Shown in pieces: positions 1 to 7,894 of a DNA stretch of 64,000 bases; the first letter of the stretch is position 1; every line of letters begins with the position of its first letter. The notes under the pieces are model-generated. The model ran no database searches and was not told the DNA's origin. It was given only the letters and a program-made list of their open reading frames with translations. A program made the translations under genes and the position numbers. The DNA is from Candidatus Levybacteria bacterium RIFCSPHIGHO2_01_FULL_36_15b (lineage in GTDB: Bacteria > Patescibacteria > Microgenomatia > Levybacterales > UBA12049): the NCBI GenBank assembly GCA_001782045.1, contig MFNK01000009.1, positions 18,240 through 82,239 of the forward strand, written 5' to 3'.

Positions 1-2
1 TA

Positions 3-1418
3 ATAACAGATAGGAAACTAATCGATAATTTCGACATTTTTGTTTTGGATGAAGCGCATCATGTTTTTGGTCAGGCAATAGCAGATTTGGTACAAAGCAT
101 CCCAGAAGACAAGTTAGTAATTGGTTTTACAGCAACTCCCGAAGCAAACAGGTTTAAAAAATTACAGAAATATCTTCCGTATGAAATCCATAATTTAGGA
201 ATAACAGAGGCAATAAGCCTAGATCTACTGGCGCCAATGTTACCAGTAGCGTTAAAAAGTGGGCTAAGAATAGATGGATCCGATATTTACGATGAGAGAG
301 GTGAATACATAGATACCAAAATCTCATATTTAGCTCATGATGAAAAAAGAAACAAAATAGTGGTAGAGGCTACTAAGGCCATGTCGTCTTTGGGTAAGGG
401 AATAATAATATCTTGCATTGCAGGGGGAGAAGCATGGCATGCAAAATATTTAGCAGAAAAGCTGAAAGAAGAAGGTATAAAAGCGGAGGCTATTTATTCA
501 GAAGTTCCGGCTAAAACCAGACAAGAAATATACGACAAATTTAATAGAGGAGAAATAAATGCTCTAACATTTATAGGAGTAATTGGTGAGGGATGGGATA
601 GTGAAAGAGCAAAAGTAATTATAAATGCAAGGCCCACAAGATCTGATATTTTTGCAAAGCAGAGACTGGGAAGAATAACAAGGCGCAATGGAGAATTGGC
701 AGTAGCAATAGATATTCAAGATGATTTTGACCCTAAAAATCCTCCGGTAACAGTTGCAGACGCATTAGAGGTAGGAAAAGTGAGTTTTGGGACAATTATT
801 GGGACAAACACAGATGTAAAAGAAGGGGAGATTTTGTCTTTACTTAAAAATAATACTCCGATTGAAGAGCAAGTTAAAGCTCCTTTTTCAGAATTCAAAA
901 ACCAGCTAGCAACGCTTCCTCAGTTAAAAAGAGGTTTTGTTTTGTCAGAAAGAGGCTTCCCAGAATATGCAATTGCTACAAGAGTAAACGGCCAGTATAG
1001 AGGCTTGACCACTGAATTTTTAGATAAAGTAGGAGAAGTAAATAATATTGAGATAAATAAACGAACTGCAGCTATGGATAGATCAACAAGAGAGGTATAC
1101 AGTATTGATCAAACCAGAAGACTTTTGGCTTCTCTCCCAAGGGTAGAACCAAGTAAGTACTACATAGATAGTAAAAACAACAAATGGATTTCAATAAAAG
1201 GCTTACAAGCTCTTTTTAGTCGAAGGTTTACAAATTTAAGTGAGGGACGTTTGGTAAAAATAACAACTGACATTCAGGATGAATTATCATGGATACCAGC
1301 AGTATATGAAATTAATAATCGAGGAAGCAGATTATTTTTTGCAATAAAATTATTCAGTGCCACACCCGAGGCTATCAGAAAAATAACGGAAGCGATAGAA
1401 AAGTCCTATAATAATTGA
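3..1418 (+). CDS. DEAH-box superfamily 2 helicase, C-terminal part (5' end outside window)
   Basis: The reading frame is open from the window edge, so the gene is cut at its 5' end and the N-terminal Walker A region is not visible. Motif II is seen as VLDEAHH near base 45, motif III as GFTATPE near base 123. A RecA-like second domain follows, with the motif V/VI stretch GEGWDS and QRLGRITRR (bases about 585-690). These are hallmarks of an ATP-dependent SF2 DNA/RNA translocase. About 230 residues after motif VI match no family I recognise and could be a specificity domain. The stop codon lies within the -35 box of the next gene's promoter. Helicase is secure; the substrate (restriction, repair or RNA) cannot be told from this fragment. 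Confidence 0.85.
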   Translation: MTDRKLIDNFDIFVLDEAHHVFGQAIADLVQSIPEDKLVIGFTATPEANRFKKLQKYLPYEIHNLGITEAISLDLLAPMLPVALKSGLRIDGSDIYDERGEYIDTKISYLAHDEKRNKIVVEATKAMSSLGKGIIISCIAGGEAWHAKYLAEKLKEEGIKAEAIYSEVPAKTRQEIYDKFNRGEINALTFIGVIGEGWDSERAKVIINARPTRSDIFAKQRLGRITRRNGELAVAIDIQDDFDPKNPPVTVADALEVGKVSFGTIIGTNTDVKEGEILSLLKNNTPIEEQVKAPFSEFKNQLATLPQLKRGFVLSERGFPEYAIATRVNGQYRGLTTEFLDKVGEVNNIEINKRTAAMDRSTREVYSIDQTRRLLASLPRVEPSKYYIDSKNNKWISIKGLQALFSRRFTNLSEGRLVKITTDIQDELSWIPAVYEINNRGSRLFFAIKLFSATPEAIRKITEAIEKSYNN

Positions 1419-1442
1419 CATTGTAAAAAATTAATGTATAAT
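1415..1442 (+). promoter_or_regulatory. Promoter of the 1454 gene
   Basis: TTGACA, 16-base spacer, TATAAT. The start codon lies 11 bases after the -10 box, so the 5' UTR would be only about 4 bases. The -35 box overlaps the stop codon of the helicase. Confidence 0.8.
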
Positions 1443-1453
1443 ACTCTACCTAT

Positions 1454-3178
1454 ATGACGAAAGAAATAGAAAACTTAAAACAAATGTCAGCTCAGCGAGA
1501 GGTTTTTAGCTCTTTGGTTAACAAAAGAGAAAAACAATATAGTATGCTGGGTCAGCAGGTTAATCAAGAAAGTCTTGAAAAAGCTGTAAAAATAGGCGAA
1601 ATAATGGATAGAACCCAAGCTCGACAACTGCGCATTGCAGAAAAAGTTGAATTACTTGATCAATCTATTTCCACGGAGTCAGAAAGAGTAGAAAGCCTTA
1701 TCCAACGTCTTGAAGAATTGGGTTCAAGAAATCCCGCAATACATTCAGTATACGAAACATTTCGATCAGAATTTGAAGATTGGAATACTCCTCAAACAGC
1801 AAAACCAGAAGAAATAATACCACAACCGGTTGTTGAAGAGATCTCTGTTCCCGCAGTTCCTGAAGTTTCTGCTGGTTTTGAAGGACAAACAAGAATTGGT
1901 GGAAAAAAAGAAATATATGTGCTTCCAAATGGAACAGAACTTAAAACAACGCAAACAAGATTGCGAATTCTTCAAGCTCTTGAAAAAGGCCCTGCATCCA
2001 TGGAGGAATTGGAGGAAGTTACGGGGAAAAATGCAGGATGGGTTTCTTCGACTATACATCAATTAGATAATCAACTGCAGCAATACAATTATAGAATACG
2101 TAATCTTAGCAGCGCAAAACAATTCGGCGCGAGGTATGTTCGGCAGTACGAGGGTGAAGAAGATATCACTCAAGGCGTGCAAGAGCATAGCGAAAAAGAT
2201 TTAACAGAAGATAGCCATGCTGAGCAGGAGACTGAAGCGTCACTTGAATCAGGAGCTTTGCAAATTCCTCAGATTCCGGTGTTGAGACATATTGAATCTG
2301 CAAATCCACACAAATATGACGAAACTATTACCGTAAAATATGCCTTGGGACAAATTGAAAGCATAGCTCCTAATGAAAGAACAGAAGAAGAACAACAGCT
2401 AGTCAAAGATGCTGAATATCTAAAAAAATATACGCCATCAATCCGTTATCAGTCAATTTATACACAGGAGGAGATACACGGTTTAGTCTTAAAATTAAAA
2501 ACCCTGGAAGGTAAAAAAAGAGAAGATTTTGATGATGTAGAAGATAGAATAATAAATCACTTGATACAGATTGAAAAATCGACTTCTTCAAAATATGAAT
2601 CTCCTAAAAAATCTACATCATGGGTTACTCTTAAAAATCGTGCATTTAGAGTAAGTAGATATCTCGCTGCAAAATATGCACAGCGACAAGAACAAGCTGG
2701 TTATTTTATTAATCTGCATGATCCGCATCCAGAAACTCCTCCTCATGATTTATCAGCTATTTTTACTTTTGTTGCATATGATCATGCAGTAAATACTATT
2801 GGAGCGAGAACTGTAGGCGTGACTGATCAACGATTTGCTAATTTCGAATCAAATTGCGAAGCAATAAATAAATGGTATGAAGCTGCAAAACCATTCATTG
2901 ACAAAATTCCAGGACATCTCAAGTTGCCAACAGGCTATGATGAACATCAGAGACAGGTTGGAGCCAGATGGTTTTTGTCTGATCTTGTGGCCACCATGAA
3001 TATTAGGTTAAATGGAAATGGCCATAATAAATTCGAAGGTTTTGAGAAATATTATAGATATGATGTTGCAGGAGCGATGGCTTTGCAATACAAAATTAAA
3101 CATACAGTAGATGAAATAAATGAGATGTTGAAAAACATTACTACAGAAGAAATTGTTCCTCTCGAGCCCAATAGTTAA
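1454..3178 (+). CDS. Unknown 574-aa protein with coiled-coil N-terminus and winged-helix-like segment
   Basis: I do not recognise a family. Residues 1-100 are rich in charged heptads and probably coiled coil. A proline-rich linker follows, then residues about 165-240 have the pattern of a winged helix: TRLRILQALEKGPASMEELE, then a recognition-helix-like stretch with GWVSSTIHQL and a basic YRIRNL wing. An acidic Glu-rich linker (about 240-275) leads to a C-terminal region of about 300 residues with no known motif. There is no signal peptide or membrane segment, so it is likely cytoplasmic. It has its own strong promoter and practically no leader. A DNA-binding or replication-related role is possible but is only inferred from the winged-helix-like stretch. 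Confidence 0.75.
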   Translation: MTKEIENLKQMSAQREVFSSLVNKREKQYSMLGQQVNQESLEKAVKIGEIMDRTQARQLRIAEKVELLDQSISTESERVESLIQRLEELGSRNPAIHSVYETFRSEFEDWNTPQTAKPEEIIPQPVVEEISVPAVPEVSAGFEGQTRIGGKKEIYVLPNGTELKTTQTRLRILQALEKGPASMEELEEVTGKNAGWVSSTIHQLDNQLQQYNYRIRNLSSAKQFGARYVRQYEGEEDITQGVQEHSEKDLTEDSHAEQETEASLESGALQIPQIPVLRHIESANPHKYDETITVKYALGQIESIAPNERTEEEQQLVKDAEYLKKYTPSIRYQSIYTQEEIHGLVLKLKTLEGKKREDFDDVEDRIINHLIQIEKSTSSKYESPKKSTSWVTLKNRAFRVSRYLAAKYAQRQEQAGYFINLHDPHPETPPHDLSAIFTFVAYDHAVNTIGARTVGVTDQRFANFESNCEAINKWYEAAKPFIDKIPGHLKLPTGYDEHQRQVGARWFLSDLVATMNIRLNGNGHNKFEGFEKYYRYDVAGAMALQYKIKHTVDEINEMLKNITTEEIVPLEPNS

Positions 3179-3186
3179 ATAGAAGT

Positions 3187-3215
3187 TTGTAATTTGAGCG
3201 CAATGTTTCTATACT
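3187..3215 (+). promoter_or_regulatory. Promoter of the 3222 gene, leaderless type
   Basis: TTGTAA, 17-base spacer, TATACT, then 6 bases to the ATG at 3222. Transcription should start at or next to the A of the start codon. Confidence 0.7.
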
Positions 3216-3221
3216 TAAACT

Positions 3222-3548
3222 ATGTGGAGACTGCCCATTTATATACTTAAATTTTGGTACCTGGAAGCTCCGTTTTCGCTTGTAGGTTATTTTTTAAACC
3301 TCAACAAATCATTTTTTAATGCATTTTCTATGCTTCTTATGGTTAAAACGTTTTTTAAGCCTTGGAAAAATGAATACAGGGAAGGTTTAGTAAAATTCTC
3401 CGTATTTATGGGAATTATTTTTAAGACTTTGTTTATTACTGCTGACGTATTTTTATTTGCAGTATTGTTGTTTTTTGAGCTTACATTCTTTATTGCATTT
3501 CTAGTATTTCCTATAGCAATATTTTATTTGCCGTTTATAAAATTATGA
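3222..3548 (+). CDS. Small membrane protein (108 aa) upstream of the Clp-like ATPase
   Basis: An amphipathic N-terminal half (LYWLEAPFSL-like, with a KPWKNEYREG segment) is followed by very hydrophobic residues about 62-105 that would form one or two membrane helices. It overlaps the next gene by ATGA (3545-3548), so the two are translationally coupled. That coupling, and the fact that the partner is itself membrane-anchored, suggest the two proteins form a membrane complex. This is inference; no family is recognised. Confidence 0.7.
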   Translation: MWRLPIYILKFWYLEAPFSLVGYFLNLNKSFFNAFSMLLMVKTFFKPWKNEYREGLVKFSVFMGIIFKTLFITADVFLFAVLLFFELTFFIAFLVFPIAIFYLPFIKL

Positions 3549-5911
3549 GAATATTAGCCAAATTTTACCATTGGTATACTAATTTATTAACAGAAGTAAC
3601 AAGAATTTTACTCTTTATTCTTCTTATAGGCTTAGTCGTTTTAAGTTATGTATATAAAATTTACCCGAATATTTTTATTACTCTATTTGGGTTATTTATT
3701 ATGTTTGAAGTCTATTTTTACCAGAAAATTGTAAAACATACTCCAAAGACTACAGTTTCCAACAATACGGGAAGTATTTTTGATTCTTTTATAATTGAAT
3801 CTTTATCTGCCTTTGAGGCAAGTAACAGTTCTGAGCAGATAATTAGATATTTAGTTAAACTTCCTCAAATTAAATTTATTATTTCTAAGTGTTGCTCCAG
3901 TAATAAAAATGTTCCAATTATTCCGGTAGAAAAAGAGGAGTTGGCAAAATCCGCGTTTGAGCTTGCCAAGGTTTTAAACGCAAAATTTGTTACCACCATA
4001 GATATTTTTGGAGCATATTTGAAGCTAATTGAACCTAAAACAAAGTTTTTGTTTAACGAAAAACTAAAACAAGAAGATCTGAATAATATTTTGCTTTGGG
4101 CATCAAATAATTTCGCAGGAGAAGAAGTAGATAAAAAGGCTCAAATCTCATTTGCAGGGGAAGGTATTGCAGAAGACTGGATTTATGGTTGGACACTAGA
4201 GACTAAAAAGTACACGGTTGATTTGACAAAAGAATATGTAAATCAAGATGAGCCGGTAGTTAGATTAAACGAATATAACCAGTTGACGGAAGCTTTGTAT
4301 AAGGGATCAAGTGTTGTGTTAGTAGGGGATGTTGGAGCTGGCAAGGATTCAATAGTTAGATTCTTTGCAGTAGAGAGCTATATGGGAAGATTGTCGGGAA
4401 ATTTATATCACCAAAGGGTTTATAGACTTATGGTCGATGCTTTAATGGGAGGAGCAAGCCAGCAAGGAGAACTTGAAGAAAGACTTAACTTAACCATGCA
4501 GGAGCTGACTCACAGTGGCAATGTAATAATTTATATTCCTGAATTTCAAAACCTATTGGGAGCACAGTCTTTTAATTTAGATATTTCGGGGGCAATTTTG
4601 CCTTATCTGCAAAACAAAAATGTTAGAATCATAGCATCCGTTACTCCGAGTGCTTATAAAAAATATGTTGAGCCCAATAAGACGCTTCTAGATACTTTAG
4701 AGATTATAAATTTCCCGCAAATAACACACGAAGAAATGCTCGATATTCTTTTTGCAAAAGTTTCTGAAATTGAAATTCTAAATAACGTCTCATTTTCTTA
4801 CCGAGCAGTTTTAACAGCAGCTAGATATTCAAAAAATTACTCTAATGAAAGAGTAGAGCCAGGGAGTGCCGTAGTATTGCTTGAAGACAGTGCAAATTCG
4901 GTTCATATATCCGGAAAACAAATAGTTGAGGAGGAAGATATTCTTTCTCAAGTGAAGAAAAAAGTACATGTTGAAGTTGGAGAACCAAAGCCAGTTGAGA
5001 AGAAGCTCTTATTAAATTTGGAAAATGAAATTCACAAAAGAATTATAAATCAAGCGGAGGCTGTTTCGGCAATTTCGGAGGCTATTAGAAGATTAAGATC
5101 CGGTTTAAAAACCCCTACCAAGCCAATATCATTTCTCTTTTTAGGCCCAACTGGAGTTGGAAAGACAGAAACCGCAAAAGCTCTTGCAGAGATTTATTTC
5201 GAGGGAAAAGAAAGACTAATTAGACTTGATATGAGCGAATTTTCTGGTGTTGATGGAGAGAAAAGACTTTTGGGGGCACCACCAGGCGAGGGAGACGAAA
5301 AAGGACAGCTAACGGAAGCAATTTATGATAGTCCTTACTCACTAGTTTTACTCGATGAATTTGAAAAAGCAGATCAAACCATTCTGGATTTATTTTTACA
5401 AGTATTCGATGACGGAAGACTCACCGATAATAAGGGAAAAACCGTTTCTTTTGCAAATTCAATCATTATTTCAACTTCAAATGCTGCTTCAGAATTCATC
5501 CGAGAACAGATAGCAATGGGGGTAATAGTCGATAAAAATTTTAAGACAAAACTTATTGAATTTCTCGAAACTAAAGGTGTATTTAAGCCTGAACTATTAA
5601 ATAGATTTGATGATATTATTGTTTTTAAACCACTTGGAAACCCTGAAATTATACAAATTGTAAAATTGCTTCTTACAGATGTTACTAAAAACTTAAAAGA
5701 AAAAGATATAAATGTAATGTTTGAAGAACCCGTTATTGAAAAAATAGCAACCGAGGGATTTGATCGGGATTTTGGCGCAAGGCCACTTAAAAGATACATT
5801 CAGGATAATATCGAAGACCTAATCGCCCAAAAAATGTTAAAAGACGAAATAAAAAGAGGAGACAAAATAGTAGTTTCAGTAAGTCCTGAAGGAAAAATAG
5901 TCATAGGTTGA
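3545..5911 (+). CDS. Membrane-anchored Clp/Hsp100-type AAA+ ATPase
   Basis: This is a 788-aa protein with two hydrophobic helices at residues about 18-35 and 38-58, then a ClpA/ClpC-like body. The first AAA module (about 235-450) has a Walker A-like GDVGAGKDS at about 260, with Asp where Ser/Thr is expected. Its Walker B position reads YIPEFQ, without the usual DE. The second module has a canonical GPTGVGKTE at about 533, LVLLDEFEKAD at about 599, an arginine-finger region (PELLNRFDDIIVF) and a ClpB-type C-terminal small domain (GFDRDFGARPLKRYIQ). Family knowledge: Hsp100 unfoldases remodel or thread substrates, often into ClpP. The membrane anchor and degenerate first ATPase site are unusual. 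No ClpP gene lies in the window, so it could be an unfoldase acting at the membrane. Confidence 0.85.
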   Translation: MRILAKFYHWYTNLLTEVTRILLFILLIGLVVLSYVYKIYPNIFITLFGLFIMFEVYFYQKIVKHTPKTTVSNNTGSIFDSFIIESLSAFEASNSSEQIIRYLVKLPQIKFIISKCCSSNKNVPIIPVEKEELAKSAFELAKVLNAKFVTTIDIFGAYLKLIEPKTKFLFNEKLKQEDLNNILLWASNNFAGEEVDKKAQISFAGEGIAEDWIYGWTLETKKYTVDLTKEYVNQDEPVVRLNEYNQLTEALYKGSSVVLVGDVGAGKDSIVRFFAVESYMGRLSGNLYHQRVYRLMVDALMGGASQQGELEERLNLTMQELTHSGNVIIYIPEFQNLLGAQSFNLDISGAILPYLQNKNVRIIASVTPSAYKKYVEPNKTLLDTLEIINFPQITHEEMLDILFAKVSEIEILNNVSFSYRAVLTAARYSKNYSNERVEPGSAVVLLEDSANSVHISGKQIVEEEDILSQVKKKVHVEVGEPKPVEKKLLLNLENEIHKRIINQAEAVSAISEAIRRLRSGLKTPTKPISFLFLGPTGVGKTETAKALAEIYFEGKERLIRLDMSEFSGVDGEKRLLGAPPGEGDEKGQLTEAIYDSPYSLVLLDEFEKADQTILDLFLQVFDDGRLTDNKGKTVSFANSIIISTSNAASEFIREQIAMGVIVDKNFKTKLIEFLETKGVFKPELLNRFDDIIVFKPLGNPEIIQIVKLLLTDVTKNLKEKDINVMFEEPVIEKIATEGFDRDFGARPLKRYIQDNIEDLIAQKMLKDEIKRGDKIVVSVSPEGKIVIG

Positions 5912-5936
5912 CATATTTGTATTAATTTCTTATATT
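5908..5936 (+). promoter_or_regulatory. Promoter of the 6089 gene and its leader
   Basis: TTGACA, 17-base spacer, TATATT. The -35 box overlaps the end of the Clp-like gene. Transcription from here would give a leader of about 145 bases before the TTG start at 6089. Confidence 0.75.
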
Positions 5937-5945
5937 AAATCTAAT

Positions 5946-6002
5946 ATGAATAGCAGAGTTGACGTGTACAATAATTTCTCCCCACAAAAATCTCTTAGTT
6001 AA
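5946..6002 (+). CDS. Putative 18-aa leader peptide
   Basis: This short ORF begins MNSRVDVYNN and ends QKSLS-stop, starting about 9 bases after the -10 box. Its last codons and stop overlap an RNA segment (5991-6000) that can pair with 6003-6012. A ribosome finishing this peptide would mask that segment. See the leader feature at 5991-6080. The ORF is seen in the sequence; that it is translated is inferred. Confidence 0.45.
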   Translation: MNSRVDVYNNFSPQKSLS

Positions 6003-6080
6003 AACTAGGAGAGCCTCAAGTTTTTAGAAAACAACTAATAAGATTTTTAAGCCTCCTAGATAAATTTTTTTGAAAGGAGG
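5991..6080 (+). promoter_or_regulatory. Four-segment translational attenuator candidate before the 6089 gene
   Basis: Segment 1 TCTCTTAGTT (5991-6000) pairs with segment 2 AACTAGGAGA (6003-6012), with one G-U. Segment 2 (CTAGGAG, 6005-6011) can instead pair perfectly with segment 3 (CTCCTAG, 6053-6059). Segment 3 (CCTCCT, 6052-6057) can instead pair with the Shine-Dalgarno AGGAGG (6075-6080). So 1:2 plus 3:4 hides the ribosome binding site, while 2:3 frees it. A run of seven T at 6065-6071 also makes 2:3 weakly terminator-like. Confidence 0.55.
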
Positions 6081-6088
6081 TGATTAAA

Positions 6089-6574
6089 TTGAGTAAAGAA
6101 AGAGCTCTTAAAGGATTACAGAAAGACGACTTATATTACCGGTTCGTAACAAAAGTAATTGGTCTTGATGAATCTGCTTCAGTAAAAGATGTAGAGATTG
6201 CAAGTTCAAAATGGTTTTCTAATGCACTTAGAAATACAGCAATTAAAGCATTGGGTCTTTCTGTATCAGCGACAGATGAAGAAATAGATAAGGCTCAAAA
6301 AACTCCGGAAGGAGGAAGATTAGTGCGGCGTGCAATGCTTGGAGGAATAACAGATGAAGAACTGACTATTTTTGAAAGAGATGACCCAATTCCATTTCCC
6401 TATTCAAAGTACATACCAAAAGAAAGTATATTTGCAAGCGAGGGAAGAAAAAATAAAAAACGAAAACGAAGAAGAAGATTACGAAAAAGAAAATGTTCGT
6501 CTTGTCGAAATGAATTCAAGAAAACAGGTATAAAGCCGGAAAAGTGCATACACAAAGGAATTAATTTGTCTTGA
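6089..6574 (+). CDS. Unknown 161-aa protein with basic Cys-containing C-terminus
   Basis: TTG at 6089 is chosen as the start because a strong AAAGGAGG ends 8 bases upstream; the in-frame GTG at 6080 lies inside that ribosome binding site. Residues 1-115 are soluble and mixed charge with no family I recognise. Residues about 125-145 are almost entirely Lys/Arg (KNKKRKRRRRLRKRK), followed by CSSCRNEFKKTGIKPEKCIH, a possible CxxC...C.H zinc site. The basic stretch suggests nucleic-acid (perhaps rRNA) binding. It lies between the Clp-like gene and nusA behind its own promoter and a structured leader, which implies tight control of synthesis. Function unknown. Confidence 0.7.
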   Translation: MSKERALKGLQKDDLYYRFVTKVIGLDESASVKDVEIASSKWFSNALRNTAIKALGLSVSATDEEIDKAQKTPEGGRLVRRAMLGGITDEELTIFERDDPIPFPYSKYIPKESIFASEGRKNKKRKRRRRLRKRKCSSCRNEFKKTGIKPEKCIHKGINLS

Positions 6575-6599
6575 AGCTAGCTCGCTAAACTGATATAAT
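6571..6599 (+). promoter_or_regulatory. nusA operon promoter, leaderless type
   Basis: TTGAAG, 17-base spacer, TATAAT, then 9 bases to the nusA ATG at 6609. The expected 5' UTR is about 2 bases and there is no Shine-Dalgarno. Confidence 0.8.
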
Positions 6600-6608
6600 G
6601 GCAAAACT

Positions 6609-7859
6609 ATGCCTGCAATACAAAGAAGTGAATTCGCATTAGCGCTAAATCAGGTATCAAACGAAAGGGGCTTGGACCCCGAAATAATTTTAGATGCAGT
6701 TCGTAATGCCATTTTAGCTGCTTACAGAAAAGATCATCCCGAATCGGAGCTTGAAGAATTCACAGCCTTACTCGATGCAAATACAGGCGAAGCAAAAATT
6801 TTACAAGGTGATAAAGACGTCACCCCTCCTGGTTTTGGGAGAATTGCCGCACAAACCGCAAAACAGGTAATACTTCAAAAAATCCGAGAAAAAGAAAAAG
6901 AATCTGTAATGGCAGATTTTAAGCAAAAAATGGGATCAATTGTAAATGGAATGATTTTAAGATTTGCCGGGCCAAATGTAATTGTAGATGTTGGAAAAAC
7001 AGAGGCTCTAATGCCTCCGCAAGAACAAATTCAGAATGAAAAATACCATCTTAATCAAAGACTTGCAGTTTATATTCTTAATATTCAGGAGGGACCAAGA
7101 GGAGAAGAAGTAGTTGTATCCCGTGCTAGCAATGGACTCTTAGAAGGATTATTTAAAAGAGAAGTTCCGGAAGTATCTCAAGGAGCAGTTGAAATAAAAG
7201 AAATAGTTAGAGAACCCGGGAATAGAAGTAAAGTAGCAGTATATTCAAATCAATCTGGAATTGATCCAGTAGGAAGTTGCGTTGGGCAAAAAGGCGTTAG
7301 AGTTCAGGCAATAATTGCAGAATTAGGAGGACTTGAAAAAATAGACATAATTCAGTGGCAGGAGAATATTAAGAATTATATTGCACAGGCTCTTTCTCCT
7401 GCAAAGGATTTAAGAGTTGAGGTAAGTGAAGACGATAAAGTTGCCCACGTATTTGTTGCGCCAACGGAGCTTTCTTTGGCAATTGGTAAAGAAGGACAAA
7501 ATGTAAGACTTGCTTCGAAATTAACCGGATACAGGATTGAAATAGAAGAAGATCCGACCAAGGCTGCAGCACCCGTAAAAGAAGAAGTTAAAGTCGCTGA
7601 GAAAACACCTGAAGAAGAAGTAAAGAAAGAGAAACAAGTTGCCGAATCAGCAACAACGGATGTCCAGAGCCAAGCTACAGAAGAAGTAGCAGAGCCAGTA
7701 GTTTCTGACTTACCTATTCAAGTTTCAGAACCAGTACAGGAAGAAAATCAGGCAGAGCCTCAGGTAAATACAGAAGAAGCTAAATCTATTGAGGAAACAC
7801 CGGTTGAAAATCCGGTCCAAAATAAGACAAAAGTTAAAGATGAAGAAAATTTACAATAA
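6609..7859 (+). CDS. nusA: Transcription termination/antitermination factor NusA
   Basis: NusA binds RNA polymerase and nascent RNA to control pausing, termination and antitermination. The 416-aa protein shows the NusA N-terminal domain (1-105, with AILAAYRKDHPE), an S1 domain from about 113 (GMILRFAGPNVIVDVGKTEA), then two KH domains (VGQKGVRVQAI at about 222 and LAIGKEGQNVRLASKLTGY at about 293). After about 318 it ends in a 100-residue Glu/Pro/Val-rich acidic tail without known domain, in place of the acidic repeats of enteric NusA. It is the first gene of a nusA-infB-DHH operon, a widely conserved order. Confidence 0.97.
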   Translation: MPAIQRSEFALALNQVSNERGLDPEIILDAVRNAILAAYRKDHPESELEEFTALLDANTGEAKILQGDKDVTPPGFGRIAAQTAKQVILQKIREKEKESVMADFKQKMGSIVNGMILRFAGPNVIVDVGKTEALMPPQEQIQNEKYHLNQRLAVYILNIQEGPRGEEVVVSRASNGLLEGLFKREVPEVSQGAVEIKEIVREPGNRSKVAVYSNQSGIDPVGSCVGQKGVRVQAIIAELGGLEKIDIIQWQENIKNYIAQALSPAKDLRVEVSEDDKVAHVFVAPTELSLAIGKEGQNVRLASKLTGYRIEIEEDPTKAAAPVKEEVKVAEKTPEEEVKKEKQVAESATTDVQSQATEEVAEPVVSDLPIQVSEPVQEENQAEPQVNTEEAKSIEETPVENPVQNKTKVKDEENLQ

Positions 7860-7894
7860 TTTATGAAGCCCATGCGTTGTAAATTTAATTTAAT

